From a virus, in IMG/VR virus record IMGVR_UViG_3300044621_000681, positions 1 to 27,722 of that record: 27,722 nt of DNA. One strand, 5' to 3'. The translations under genes and the position numbers were made by a program. Under the pieces are notes generated by a model. It did no database searches. It was not told the DNA's origin and saw only the letters and a list, made by a program, of their open reading frames with translations. Position 1 is the first letter of the stretch; every line of letters starts with the position of its first letter. Of the stretch, positions 21,899 to 27,431 are shown in pieces.

Positions 21899-22111
21899 CT
21901 ATTTATCCTTTACTATCCTAAAAACCACATCTCTATTATTGTGCTTAAATTTCCTCTTTAGTAATGGGTTAAGTGATTTTTTTATTGAGTCTTGTGTGAT
22001 CCTTGTATTCCTTGCTGCATGAGCTAAAGATTTAAACAATACTTCACTTTTGTCGTCAACATAAATCATCCTCACTGGTACTGAGTTCTCTAATCCTGCA
22101 ATCTCCATCAT
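21899..22111 (-). CDS. NUMOD1-like small protein (70 aa)
   Basis: MMEIAGLENSVPVRMIYVDD, then a NUMOD1-like segment: VLFKSLAHAARNTRITQDSI, KKSLNPLL and a basic C-terminal strand (KRKFKHNNRDVVFRIV). In homing endonucleases and small phage proteins NUMOD1 is a helix-turn-helix DNA-binding module. No nuclease domain is attached, so it may act as a regulator. It overlaps the upstream 38-residue membrane gene by 4 bases (ATGA) and is followed at once by the promoter and hairpins of the replication gene. Confidence 0.65.
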   Translation of the reverse strand: MMEIAGLENSVPVRMIYVDDKSEVLFKSLAHAARNTRITQDSIKKSLNPLLKRKFKHNNRDVVFRIVKDK

Positions 22112-22224
22112 ATATTCTTGAATTTACTAATTATGGTTAATGTTACAAATAGCAATATTGCTAATGGTACTGATATTACTATAAACTTTACCAACTCGTA
22201 TAAAAATATTATCGATTGTTTCAT
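22108..22224 (-). CDS. 38-residue single-TM protein
   Basis: A short frame from ATG (22224) encodes MKQSIIFLYELVKFIVISVP, then LAILLFVTLTIISKFKNI. It is one long hydrophobic helix with short polar ends. Its stop codon overlaps the next ATG as ATGA, a typical coupled pair, and its leader (AAACTACAAAC before the ATG) is A/C-rich as elsewhere in this arm. That supports a real gene in an otherwise empty 198-base gap. Function unknown; small early membrane peptides often act on the host envelope or block superinfection, but this is conjecture. Confidence 0.55.
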   Translation of the reverse strand: MKQSIIFLYELVKFIVISVPLAILLFVTLTIISKFKNI

Positions 22225-22234
22225 GTTTGTAGTT

Positions 22235-22300
22235 TAAAAAACCACCCCAAGTTTTGTATAAATTACTATCAGGTTATTAATATTGGTATCTTGAGGTGGT
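22235..22300 (-). terminator. Terminator or attenuator with a long loop
   Basis: On the - strand, accacctcaag (22300-22290) pairs with cttggggtggt (22251-22241; one G-U pair), and TTTTTT (22240-22235) follows at once. The 38-base loop is unusually long. It lies 10 bases after the stop codon of gene 22310-22774. Because the next gene starts 11 bases later with no promoter seen, it may be leaky or an attenuator. Confidence 0.6.
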
Positions 22301-22309
22301 GGAGGATTT

Positions 22310-22774
22310 TTATTTCTTTAAGCTTATCTTAAAGGTTGTTGTACTTATTCTAGGTGCTGGGTGGACCATCTCTCCTGATTCAGGATCAACCATAGCGGTT
22401 GGCAATGTTCTAAGCATCTTTTCTCTTTCCTTTAAAGCAAACTTTAATGACTCTATCTCTTCATTCATTTTGCTCCAAGTATAGTCTTGGTCATAGATAT
22501 ACTTTACTCCTGATTCAAACTTAGCCATTTCGCTTCCTAAGACCTCAGCCTTGCCTCCAGGATACTTACTAAGCTCATCTAGTACTAACTCCTTTAAATC
22601 GGCTCTAATGCCTTCTAAAAGCTGTACAACAGCCTCTGACTTAACGAGTAGTTCTAATGGTGACTCACCAGTTTGTGTAAAGTGATCAACTATCTGCGAC
22701 TTGATTAACTCAATAGCAAATTTGTTCGGTTCTATAGAACTAAGTTCTACTTTTGGTAATAATGTTAAATTCAT
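22310..22774 (-). CDS. Conserved hypothetical early protein (154 aa)
   Basis: A mostly helical, charged protein: LPKVELSSIEPNKFAIELIK, a middle helix LLEGIRADLKELVLDELSKY, a region with WSKMNEEIESLKFALKEREK resembling a coiled coil, then MVDPESGEMVHPAPRISTTT and FKISLKK. The N-terminal FAIELIKSQIVDHFTQTGES and C-terminal HPAPRISTTTFKI blocks look conserved and remind me of phage proteins encoded beside recombination genes, but I cannot name the family. It begins one base after the stop codon of the annealing-type protein gene, so the two may work together. Confidence 0.65.
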   Translation of the reverse strand: MNLTLLPKVELSSIEPNKFAIELIKSQIVDHFTQTGESPLELLVKSEAVVQLLEGIRADLKELVLDELSKYPGGKAEVLGSEMAKFESGVKYIYDQDYTWSKMNEEIESLKFALKEREKMLRTLPTAMVDPESGEMVHPAPRISTTTFKISLKK

Positions 22775-22775
22775 A

Positions 22776-23453
22776 TTATTTTAGGTTTTCTTTTTTCATT
22801 TTTAATACCTTCATCAATGTTTCATCTGAATCAAATGATTGCTTGTATGTAAAGTATATATCAGTTAATTGCTTAACCTTAGTACACTTAGCTACCTCCA
22901 TCATGATTTCTTCTCTTGTAGGCTCTTCTTCTAAGATTTCAGCTACAACTGTTTGTACTGGCTTAGAGGTTTTTTTTGGCTCATCATGTACAAAGTCCAT
23001 CTCTTCAGCAGGTGTTGCTTCGAATCCAGCAGCTTTCATCAACCATGCTAACTGATTACGGAATGCTTTACCTACTGCTCTAGTTTGTGCCATAGATAAG
23101 ATAGCATACTCATCAAAGAATTTTTTGCTACCCTCTTTGTTTGAGCATATTGCGATACCTACAGATACTAACTTATTGTCTTGATATGATCTAACTTCGC
23201 AAGTAGCCATGTACTTAATCTCTTTTTCACTTGATAAGTCTTGTACGCTTGTAATGATAGGAAACAATCCTAGTGAAGCTCCAGCCATCTGCCAGGCTTC
23301 TACATTACAATAGTCCTTTCCTTTAATGTTAGATACTAAGTGTGCATCCTTTACAAAGCGTTTAAGCTCGTTAGATAAGGATAGCATTGAGTCCTTGTTG
23401 ACCATTTGGTAACTAGGTGCTTGAATTTGATTGTTAGTTGTTTGCAGTTCCAT
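22776..23453 (-). CDS. Recombination-type protein (putative ssDNA annealing)
   Basis: The protein has 225 residues. The core MVNKDSMLSLSNELKRFVKD, then GKDYCNVEAWQMAGASLGLF, YMATCEVRSYQDNKLVSVGI, FFDEYAILSMAQTRAVGKAF and RNQLAWLMKAAGFEATPAEE, matches a phage protein type with the signature S-M-A-Q-T-R-A-x-x-K-A-x-R. That type is often found where ERF/Rad52-like annealing proteins occur. No Walker motif, so it is not RecA-like. The acidic tail after residue 155 is variable. The neighbouring conserved gene and helicase fit a DNA-recombination role. Annealing activity is inferred from recall and location, not from a known domain. Confidence 0.5.
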   Translation of the reverse strand: MELQTTNNQIQAPSYQMVNKDSMLSLSNELKRFVKDAHLVSNIKGKDYCNVEAWQMAGASLGLFPIITSVQDLSSEKEIKYMATCEVRSYQDNKLVSVGIAICSNKEGSKKFFDEYAILSMAQTRAVGKAFRNQLAWLMKAAGFEATPAEEMDFVHDEPKKTSKPVQTVVAEILEEEPTREEIMMEVAKCTKVKQLTDIYFTYKQSFDSDETLMKVLKMKKENLK

Positions 23454-23631
23454 TTGTTAATTGATTTTGTTGTGTAAAAAATTGTGCCTTTCTGATAGGG
23501 TATTGTTCCCACATTTTAACTATAGCCTCCATAGTTTCAAAACTTGATTGGCTGTAGCTCATGTTGTGGATGATTTTTGCGACAAAGATTCTTTTGTCTG
23601 TTTCGTTTAAATGTGCGAATGATGATAGCAT
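23434..23631 (-). CDS. Hypothetical early protein (65 aa)
   Basis: MLSSFAHLNETDKRIFVAKI, then IHNMSYSQSSFETMEAIVKM and WEQYPIRKAQFFTQQNQLTN: a short helical protein. Its last 20 bases overlap the start of the annealing-type gene in another frame, and it begins 5 bases after the stop codon of the DnaA-like gene. No family recognised; the regular packing suggests it is a real gene. Confidence 0.6.
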   Translation of the reverse strand: MLSSFAHLNETDKRIFVAKIIHNMSYSQSSFETMEAIVKMWEQYPIRKAQFFTQQNQLTNGTANN

Positions 23632-23636
23632 AATGT

Positions 23637-24011
23637 TTAGTTTGATGTTAAAATATTTAGTTTTTTGTTGTTTGTGTGTAATCCTAATGTTTGTTGTACG
23701 TCTAAGAACTGAGTTTTATAAAACTTGATACATTCTATATCATTTTGGAATGTTACAAGTCCATGAATAACTGTAGTGTGATCTCTGTCAAAAGCTTGTG
23801 CTATTTCTTTTAGTGTCATCGAAAAATAACGTCTAAAAATAAAGTAGCACATATTTCTACCAAAAACCAAGTTTTTACTCCTGTTTGGCGTAACTAACTT
23901 ATATCTATCAATTTTCATGACTTCACATACTGTTTTAATTACTTGGTCAAATCTTACTTCTCTTTGTTTTAATCCTGGCATAACGTAATAGCTTATTTCT
24001 GATGCTCCCAT
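23637..24011 (-). CDS. DnaA domain IV-like DNA-binding protein
   Basis: The 124-residue protein aligns with the C-terminal DNA-binding domain of DnaA: VIKTVCEVMKIDRYKLVTPN (helix 1-2), RSKNLVFGRNMCYFIFRRYF (the R-x-x-x-V-x-x-R-Q-x-A/M-x-Y pattern), TLKEIAQAFDRDHTTVIHGL containing DRDHTTVIHG at 75-84, the DnaA signature. The AAA+ ATPase domain is missing, so it cannot load helicase by itself. It might bind an origin with DnaA-box-like sites or antagonise host DnaA. The gene-free A-tract region at 25015-25147 lies about 1 kb upstream. Confidence 0.8.
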   Translation of the reverse strand: MGASEISYYVMPGLKQREVRFDQVIKTVCEVMKIDRYKLVTPNRSKNLVFGRNMCYFIFRRYFSMTLKEIAQAFDRDHTTVIHGLVTFQNDIECIKFYKTQFLDVQQTLGLHTNNKKLNILTSN

Positions 24012-24190
24012 ATTTGGTTTTTAAGTATTTCAAGTTTTTTGTCATAGAATGTTTTGATTAACTCGGTCATCTCGTAATCATTGTTTTTAAGTCTTGTTTC
24101 TATTACATAACGACTATAGCCTGTTATTTCCATAATCTTCTTCATGTCGCCATACTTAAATAGGCTTTTGTAATCTGTAATCTCTAGCAT
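23993..24190 (-). CDS. Small helical protein, possible HTH (65 aa)
   Basis: MLEITDYKSLFKYGDMKKIM, then EITGYSRYVIETRLKNNDYE and MTELIKTFYDKKLEILKNQI: a short all-helical protein. The stretch DMKKIMEITGYSRYVIETRL resembles a helix-turn-helix (helix, G-Y-S turn, recognition helix), followed by a long charged C-terminal helix. It overlaps the DnaA-like gene by 19 bases, so the two are probably co-translated. A regulatory role is plausible; function not shown. Confidence 0.6.
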   Translation of the reverse strand: MLEITDYKSLFKYGDMKKIMEITGYSRYVIETRLKNNDYEMTELIKTFYDKKLEILKNQIWEHQK

Positions 24191-24423
24191 TTGTTTGTGT
24201 TTTTAAAGTGATTGATATGTCTGTCTATTCCTTGAACTGCTGCATCTAAAGAAGCGTAATAACTTGCTCTCCAGTAATACCATTTGCCATGTAGGATTTG
24301 GTTATCCCATGTTATAAACATCCCTTTGTAGGTGTATTGTTTTGACATTCTTCCGTTACTGTTTACATAGGTAAACTCTTCTTTGATACCTTTTTTCTTT
24401 TGTTCGAGGGTTAGTTTCAGCAT
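24184..24423 (-). CDS. Conserved hypothetical early protein (79 aa)
   Basis: MLKLTLEQKKKGIKEEFTYV, then NSNGRMSKQYTYKGMFITWD, NQILHGKWYYWRASYYASLD and AAVQGIDRHINHFKNTN: strands followed by a C-terminal helix. Rich in Tyr and Trp around a KYYWRASYYASL-like segment that could face a ligand. The overlap of 7 bases with the next gene and the A/C-rich leader support it. No function recognised. Confidence 0.6.
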   Translation of the reverse strand: MLKLTLEQKKKGIKEEFTYVNSNGRMSKQYTYKGMFITWDNQILHGKWYYWRASYYASLDAAVQGIDRHINHFKNTNKC

Positions 24424-24434
24424 TGGTTTGGTTT

Positions 24435-24641
24435 TTACTCTTGCGAGGGTTTTTGATAGATTTTTGTTTCTAGGACTTCTGTAATCCTTAATGGGATACC
24501 ATTACTTAGCTTTTCAAAGATGGCATAAGCTTCATCCTTATCCTTGTTAAATGATCCACTAATGATGATACCTTCTTGCTTTGTGTAGTACATTGTACTA
24601 CCTAAAATTAAGTCTGTGTCTTGTACAAATTCGAATTTCAT
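24435..24641 (-). CDS. Hypothetical early protein (68 aa)
   Basis: MKFEFVQDTDLILGSTMYYT, then KQEGIIISGSFNKDKDEAYA and IFEKLSNGIPLRITEVLETK: an alternating strand/helix small protein. It lies between the zinc-ribbon peptide gene and the 79-residue gene, with 11-12 base gaps. A/C-rich leader (AAAACATACAACAC). No motif or family recognised. Confidence 0.6.
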   Translation of the reverse strand: MKFEFVQDTDLILGSTMYYTKQEGIIISGSFNKDKDEAYAIFEKLSNGIPLRITEVLETKIYQKPSQE

Positions 24642-24653
24642 GTGTTGTATGTT

Positions 24654-24776
24654 TTATTGTTTAATAATAGTTTCTTCTTCTTCATCCTCTTCCCAATCGC
24701 AATGTTCTAAGCAGTCAGGACAAATATCTATTTCAGGATAATTGGTATGTGCTCCACAGCAAGTTGAGAATGGCAT
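24654..24776 (-). CDS. 40-residue zinc-ribbon-like peptide
   Basis: A short frame beginning at ATG 24776 encodes MPFSTCCGAHTNYPEIDICP, then DCLEHCDWEEDEEEETIIKQ. The cysteines CC-GAH and C-P-D-C form a zinc-binding ribbon-type knuckle pair, followed by a strongly acidic tail. The stop codon of the upstream gene and this ATG share a base (TAATG). Small zinc-ribbon proteins with acidic tails are common in phage early regions. Exact role unknown. Confidence 0.65.
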   Translation of the reverse strand: MPFSTCCGAHTNYPEIDICPDCLEHCDWEEDEEEETIIKQ

Positions 24777-24973
24777 TACTTATTAAGTTTTTGGAGTCTT
24801 GTAAAGTAGGTTTTTGGATCACCAATCTTAACCTGGCTCATGTTCCTTTCGTATTCTACAGGATGAATGCAGGTTTTTGTCTGATGATTGTAATAGGCTT
24901 GTTCGCCTTTGTCGATGACTGTGCCAGTAATACCGCACTTCATCTGGTAGCTGAGTGTGATTAATTCGTGCAT
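24776..24973 (-). CDS. Small hypothetical protein with treble-clef-like start (65 aa)
   Basis: MHELITLSYQMKCGITGTVI, then DKGEQAYYNHQTKTCIHPVE and YERNMSQVKIGDPKTYFTRL: a C-x-x-T-G-x-x-I-x-K-G-x-x-A/Y-Y pattern and one further Cys, reminiscent of the small treble-clef or ribbon proteins in which C-x-x-C is degenerate. It is the first gene of the replication block after the gene-free region. Its leader (ACACAAACAAAACAAAAAACCC) is A/C-rich. Function unknown. Confidence 0.55.
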   Translation of the reverse strand: MHELITLSYQMKCGITGTVIDKGEQAYYNHQTKTCIHPVEYERNMSQVKIGDPKTYFTRLQKLNK

Positions 24974-25014
24974 GGGTTTTTTGTTTTGTTTGTGTTGAGT
25001 GTAAAATTAGGAAG

Positions 25015-25147
25015 TTTTTGGATATATTTAAAGTTTTTAGCAGGTTTTTTGTTAAGGAAATCATAAAAGATTTTTGCTGGATTTTTGCGTAACAGATTTT
25101 TGTGGGGTTTTTGGGGAGTTTTTGCATAGGGTTTTTGGCAGGTTTTT
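25015..25147. repeat. Phased A-tracts, candidate replication origin
   Basis: Ten T-runs of 5-6 bases on the + strand (A-runs on the - strand) start at 25015, 25034, 25045, 25071, 25082, 25097, 25108, 25119, 25132 and 25143. Five of nine spacings are exactly 11 bases, and most sit in a GGTTTTTG or GATTTTTG context. Phasing near one helical turn predicts bent DNA. Because 11 is not a multiple of 3, the periodicity is not a protein repeat. It lies in the only gene-free tract over 300 bases and near the DnaA-IV gene, so an origin or regulatory bend is likely. Confidence 0.6.
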
Positions 25148-25323
25148 GGGTGCAACTGAAATTTAGTTGCATAGTCAATCAATGTTCAAACATGGATATT
25201 TTATGCCATATATTGACCTATTGACTAAAATCAATTTAAACGCTATTTTAAGCCGTTTCTAGCTTGTTTAATATGTTGGTAAGGTACTTACATAGTTTTG
25301 TATTTTTAGTGTCTTATTTCGTC
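25148..25323. promoter_or_regulatory. Gene-free control region: dyads and ATTGAC repeats
   Basis: No coding frame is convincing here. Visible elements are: a perfect 7-base inverted repeat TGCAACT (25151-25157) and AGTTGCA (25165-25171); an inverted AGTCAAT (25173-25179); two tandem 8-base copies TATTGACC and TATTGACT (25211-25217 and 25219-25226); and a 5-base dyad GTAAG-gta-CTTAC at 25279-25291. Three copies of ATTGACYA-like sequence are reminiscent of operator or iteron sites. A + strand TAGTTTTG (25293-25300) fits TAnnTTTG but points away from the - strand genes. Confidence 0.45.
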
Positions 25324-25551
25324 TTATTTTGCCAAATACTCCGCCTCTTTTATTTTTGCTATCCTTTCGGCTAATTGGTCAGTATTGTAAGATTGAAACG
25401 CAATACCTCCGCCAAATTGCTTATTGTGAAACTTACGCCCTCCTAATTGACGAGCTAAAAAAAGAGCTCTTGCGTATGTGTCAGCTAATTGCAAAAAGTG
25501 AACTACATAACGTGGGTTTCCGTTTGTGTCATTGTTAATCCTTGTAAACAT
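25324..25551 (-). CDS. Conserved hypothetical early protein (75 aa)
   Basis: MFTRINNDTNGNPRYVVHFL, then QLADTYARALFLARQLGGRK, FHNKQFGGGIAFQSYNTDQL and AERIAKIKEAEYLAK: an N-terminal strand pair, a helix and a G-G-G turn, then a C-terminal helix. This opening (R-I-N-N-D-x-N-G-N-P-R-Y-V) is one I recall from small proteins of Bacteroidota phages and mobile elements; its function is unknown. It is framed by the terminator at 25572-25594 and the control region, so it is an operon of one gene. Its promoter was not identified. Confidence 0.65.
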   Translation of the reverse strand: MFTRINNDTNGNPRYVVHFLQLADTYARALFLARQLGGRKFHNKQFGGGIAFQSYNTDQLAERIAKIKEAEYLAK

Positions 25552-25571
25552 TGTCTTTTGTTTTGGTTAAT

Positions 25572-25594
25572 ATAAAAGCCCAAATTAATGGGCT
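25572..25594 (-). terminator. Terminator after 297-residue gene
   Basis: On the - strand AGCCCA pairs with TGGGCT (loop of 6 A/T bases), followed by TTTTAT. It lies 37 bases after the stop codon of the gene at 25631-26524 and 21 bases before the ATG of the next. A second, weaker stem (gctgaatttaacagc) lies just before it. Confidence 0.7.
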
Positions 25595-25630
25595 CTTATT
25601 TCGCTGAATTTAACAGCTCATCAGTTAACC

Positions 25631-26524
25631 CTACAAAACAGCCACAATACTATTTATTTCAGTCATGGGTATTTTATGACAGCCTACCGATACGATATCG
25701 CCATCTACTCCGTTAAATGTATATCTATCGACATGCTGACCTCTTAAAAGTTCGTTATTAATTAGACGTTGATAAGCTGACAAAAACAAGTCTTTTGACA
25801 TTTTTACCCCTCCGCTTGTCTCAATATTGTCCGTTTCTTTATTGTATCTTAATAGATAGTGCCCCAAATTTGCATAAATAGATGATATTTTAAACTGACG
25901 AAAAGCCTCAATTTTTTCCTTTGCTTCAATTAGTGCCTTTGCCTCCGCTTTCTTTTTGTTCTCATCTTGTTTTATTTGCCATTGCTTAAACTCTTTTGAC
26001 TCTTGATATTCAAAAAGCCAATTATTTAATTCAGCGTATTTGTTTTGCAATGTTGGATATTCCCACAATAATTGAGCTAAATCAAAAAATTTTACATATT
26101 TATCAAATACGTCAATGGCTATTTTTGTTTGACTTATATAGCCATTTTTTAATTTGGTTGCATATATTGTCTTTTGTTGACTACCCTTTGCGTATTCTAA
26201 ATAACTTTTTAAGTTCTCTAAATGTGCGGTTGTTGATGTTTCAATATCATTAAAAAAACTTTGTACCTTAAAAAACTGAATATTTGCGGGTATTGACCTG
26301 TAAACGAGTGCTTGTTGTTTGCTTGTTGAGTTTGAATAGTGCCTATCGTTAAAAAATACACACTTTTCCCCTTGCTTGTTGGTAATGTGTTGAGCCAATT
26401 TGAAATGATAGCCGTACGAATAAATACTATCATATTCAAAAAACATGTTTGAGCCTTTGCCATGTGTTTGAGTTTGGTTCGCCCAAACGTGTGTTAATTC
26501 GCTGTTGTTAAATTTTGTTTTCAT
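25631..26524 (-). CDS. Conserved phage protein of unknown function (297 aa)
   Basis: KFNNSELTHVWANQTQTHGK opens a protein with motifs IYSYGYHFKLAQHI and FFNDRHYSNSTSKQQALVYR (H-Y-S-x-S-T-S-K-x-Q-x-x-V-x-R-x-I). These match a conserved phage family that I recall without a function. A helical middle (EFKQWQIKQDENKKKAEAKA) and a C-terminal ETSGGVKMSKDLFLSAYQRL, then VDGDIVSVGCHKIPMTEI follow. No active-site motif was identified. It is the longest gene of the right-end block. Its leader (ACAAACACA before ATG) is of the shared A/C type. Confidence 0.7.
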   Translation of the reverse strand: MKTKFNNSELTHVWANQTQTHGKGSNMFFEYDSIYSYGYHFKLAQHITNKQGEKCVFFNDRHYSNSTSKQQALVYRSIPANIQFFKVQSFFNDIETSTTAHLENLKSYLEYAKGSQQKTIYATKLKNGYISQTKIAIDVFDKYVKFFDLAQLLWEYPTLQNKYAELNNWLFEYQESKEFKQWQIKQDENKKKAEAKALIEAKEKIEAFRQFKISSIYANLGHYLLRYNKETDNIETSGGVKMSKDLFLSAYQRLINNELLRGQHVDRYTFNGVDGDIVSVGCHKIPMTEINSIVAVL

Positions 26525-26558
26525 TGTGTTTGTATTTTGTAGTGTTTAAATAGATGTT

Positions 26559-26774
26559 TTATAATTCCTCCCCGTTTGTTAAAAACATGATTGTTTCAAG
26601 TATTGAGTTTGTTTCCATGTCGTACAAATCCTCCTCCGCTTCATATATTAATTCCTCGTCGCTGTCCCTATCATATCTATACAATAAATGTATTTTATTT
26701 AAATCCTCTCCATTTTCGTTTAATTCGATTAAAAAGTCAAGTAGCTTTTTTGCTGTTAATGGTTTTTTTGTCAT
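26559..26774 (-). CDS. Acidic hypothetical protein (71 aa)
   Basis: MTKKPLTAKKLLDFLIELNE, then NGEDLNKIHLLYRYDRDSDE, ELIYEAEEDLYDMETNSILE and TIMFLTNGEEL. After a basic start, it becomes very acidic and alternates helix and strand. It has the AACTTAACACA leader shared with its neighbours. DNA-mimic or anti-defence proteins are often acidic and early, but the sequence does not prove this. Confidence 0.6.
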   Translation of the reverse strand: MTKKPLTAKKLLDFLIELNENGEDLNKIHLLYRYDRDSDEELIYEAEEDLYDMETNSILETIMFLTNGEEL

Positions 26775-26796
26775 TGTGTTAAGTTTATAAGGTTTG

Positions 26797-27057
26797 TTAA
26801 TGTGTTTTTAAAATTGTATTCCCTTGCTCGTTAATTATATCTATTTCGTCCATTTCTCTTAATGAGTCGTAAACATAGACAAAGTCGGTAAGGTTTTCGA
26901 ATAGTTCGCCTTTGTGGTACATATCAATGGCTAATTTGTCGGCCTCCTCTTGTGTGGTTGCCTCAATTATTTTTATGCTAGATGTCCAAATTGTACAAAG
27001 TTGGTCAACTTGTACCTTAAATTCTTTTGTTTCTGTTTGTGTTTGTGTGTTTGTCAT
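26797..27057 (-). CDS. Hypothetical early protein, alpha/beta (86 aa)
   Basis: MTNTQTQTETKEFKVQVDQL, then CTIWTSSIKIIEATTQEEAD, KLAIDMYHKGELFENLTDFV and YVYDSLREMDEIDIINEQGN. The strand (KEFKVQVDQLCTIWTSSIKI), helix (TQEEADKLAIDMYHKG) and strand pattern suggests a small two-layer sandwich like DpnD/PcfM- or other phage regulators. It carries the leader ACCTTAACACA. No family was firmly recognised. Confidence 0.6.
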   Translation of the reverse strand: MTNTQTQTETKEFKVQVDQLCTIWTSSIKIIEATTQEEADKLAIDMYHKGELFENLTDFVYVYDSLREMDEIDIINEQGNTILKTH

Positions 27058-27068
27058 TGTGTTAAGGT

Positions 27069-27296
27069 TTATTTGTTTAGTTTGGTATTTTGTAGATATG
27101 TTTCTATTTTATCTAATATGTTATTAAAATCATCTTGTACAAAGTCGGTATAAATCATATCACCATTTTCACAATGTTCCCAAATGGGTTGCGTTGTGTG
27201 TTCGTAGGTATGCTGAATAAATAACTCGGCTAATTCACAACTCAATTCATTGAGGTAAAATGTAGCCTTTGGGGTTGCGTCTAAAATGTTTTCCAT
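27069..27296 (-). CDS. Acidic hypothetical protein (75 aa)
   Basis: Starting at ATG 27296, the protein is MENILDATPKATFYLNELSC, then ELAELFIQHTYEHTTQPIWE and HCENGDMIYTDFVQDDFNNI, LDKIETYLQNTKLNK: mostly helical and acidic. The longer frame beginning at 27353 is rejected as the start because it would overlap the membrane gene 27323-27430, and because the ATG at 27296 has the ACAAACACA leader shared with three neighbours. No function recognised. Confidence 0.6.
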   Translation of the reverse strand: MENILDATPKATFYLNELSCELAELFIQHTYEHTTQPIWEHCENGDMIYTDFVQDDFNNILDKIETYLQNTKLNK

Positions 27297-27322
27297 TGTG
27301 TTTGTGTTTGTAGTGTTAAAGA

Positions 27323-27430
27323 TTATTTTTTGTAATTGGTTAACTCTTGCCATATTGTTAACGCAAGGGTATAAACTAAGATGCCGCCAATAAATAGGCT
27401 GATAAGTTCTAAAAGTGTAATGTGTGTCAT
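27323..27430 (-). CDS. 35-residue single-TM protein
   Basis: ATG at 27430 encodes MTHITLLELISLFIGGILVY, then TLALTIWQELTNYKK. One hydrophobic helix with a polar, Lys-ended C-terminus. The preceding gene stops one base before this ATG, and the next gene begins 26 bases after its stop codon. This places it as the second of two consecutive membrane micro-proteins at the head of the leftward early arm. Function unknown. Confidence 0.55.
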   Translation of the reverse strand: MTHITLLELISLFIGGILVYTLALTIWQELTNYKK

Positions 27431-27431
27431 G

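Noticed and set aside
22753-23055. A + strand frame of 100 codons opposite the recombination-type gene
   Set aside because: Serine/Cys/Ile-rich composition is typical of complement of a Glu/Lys-rich gene, and it has no leader.
24828-25178. A 116-codon - strand frame over the control region and into the next gene
   Set aside because: It overlaps gene 24776-24973 for about 145 bases in another frame and has the same low-complexity content from A-tracts.
24961-25182. A 73-codon - strand frame, Lys/Pro/Asn-rich, across the A-tract region
   Set aside because: Its sequence merely translates the A-tracts. The 11-base DNA period does not match a codon period, it overlaps the next gene's start, and a second frame at 24828-25178 looks equally good.
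25293-25300. A + strand -7 box TAGTTTTG in the control region
   Set aside because: It faces the - strand genes with no + strand gene downstream and no -33 element; kept only as a note.
27297-27353. A longer N-terminus for the 75-residue gene starting at 27353
   Set aside because: It would overlap the membrane micro-gene 27323-27430, and the ATG at 27296 carries the AACACA leader shared with neighbours.
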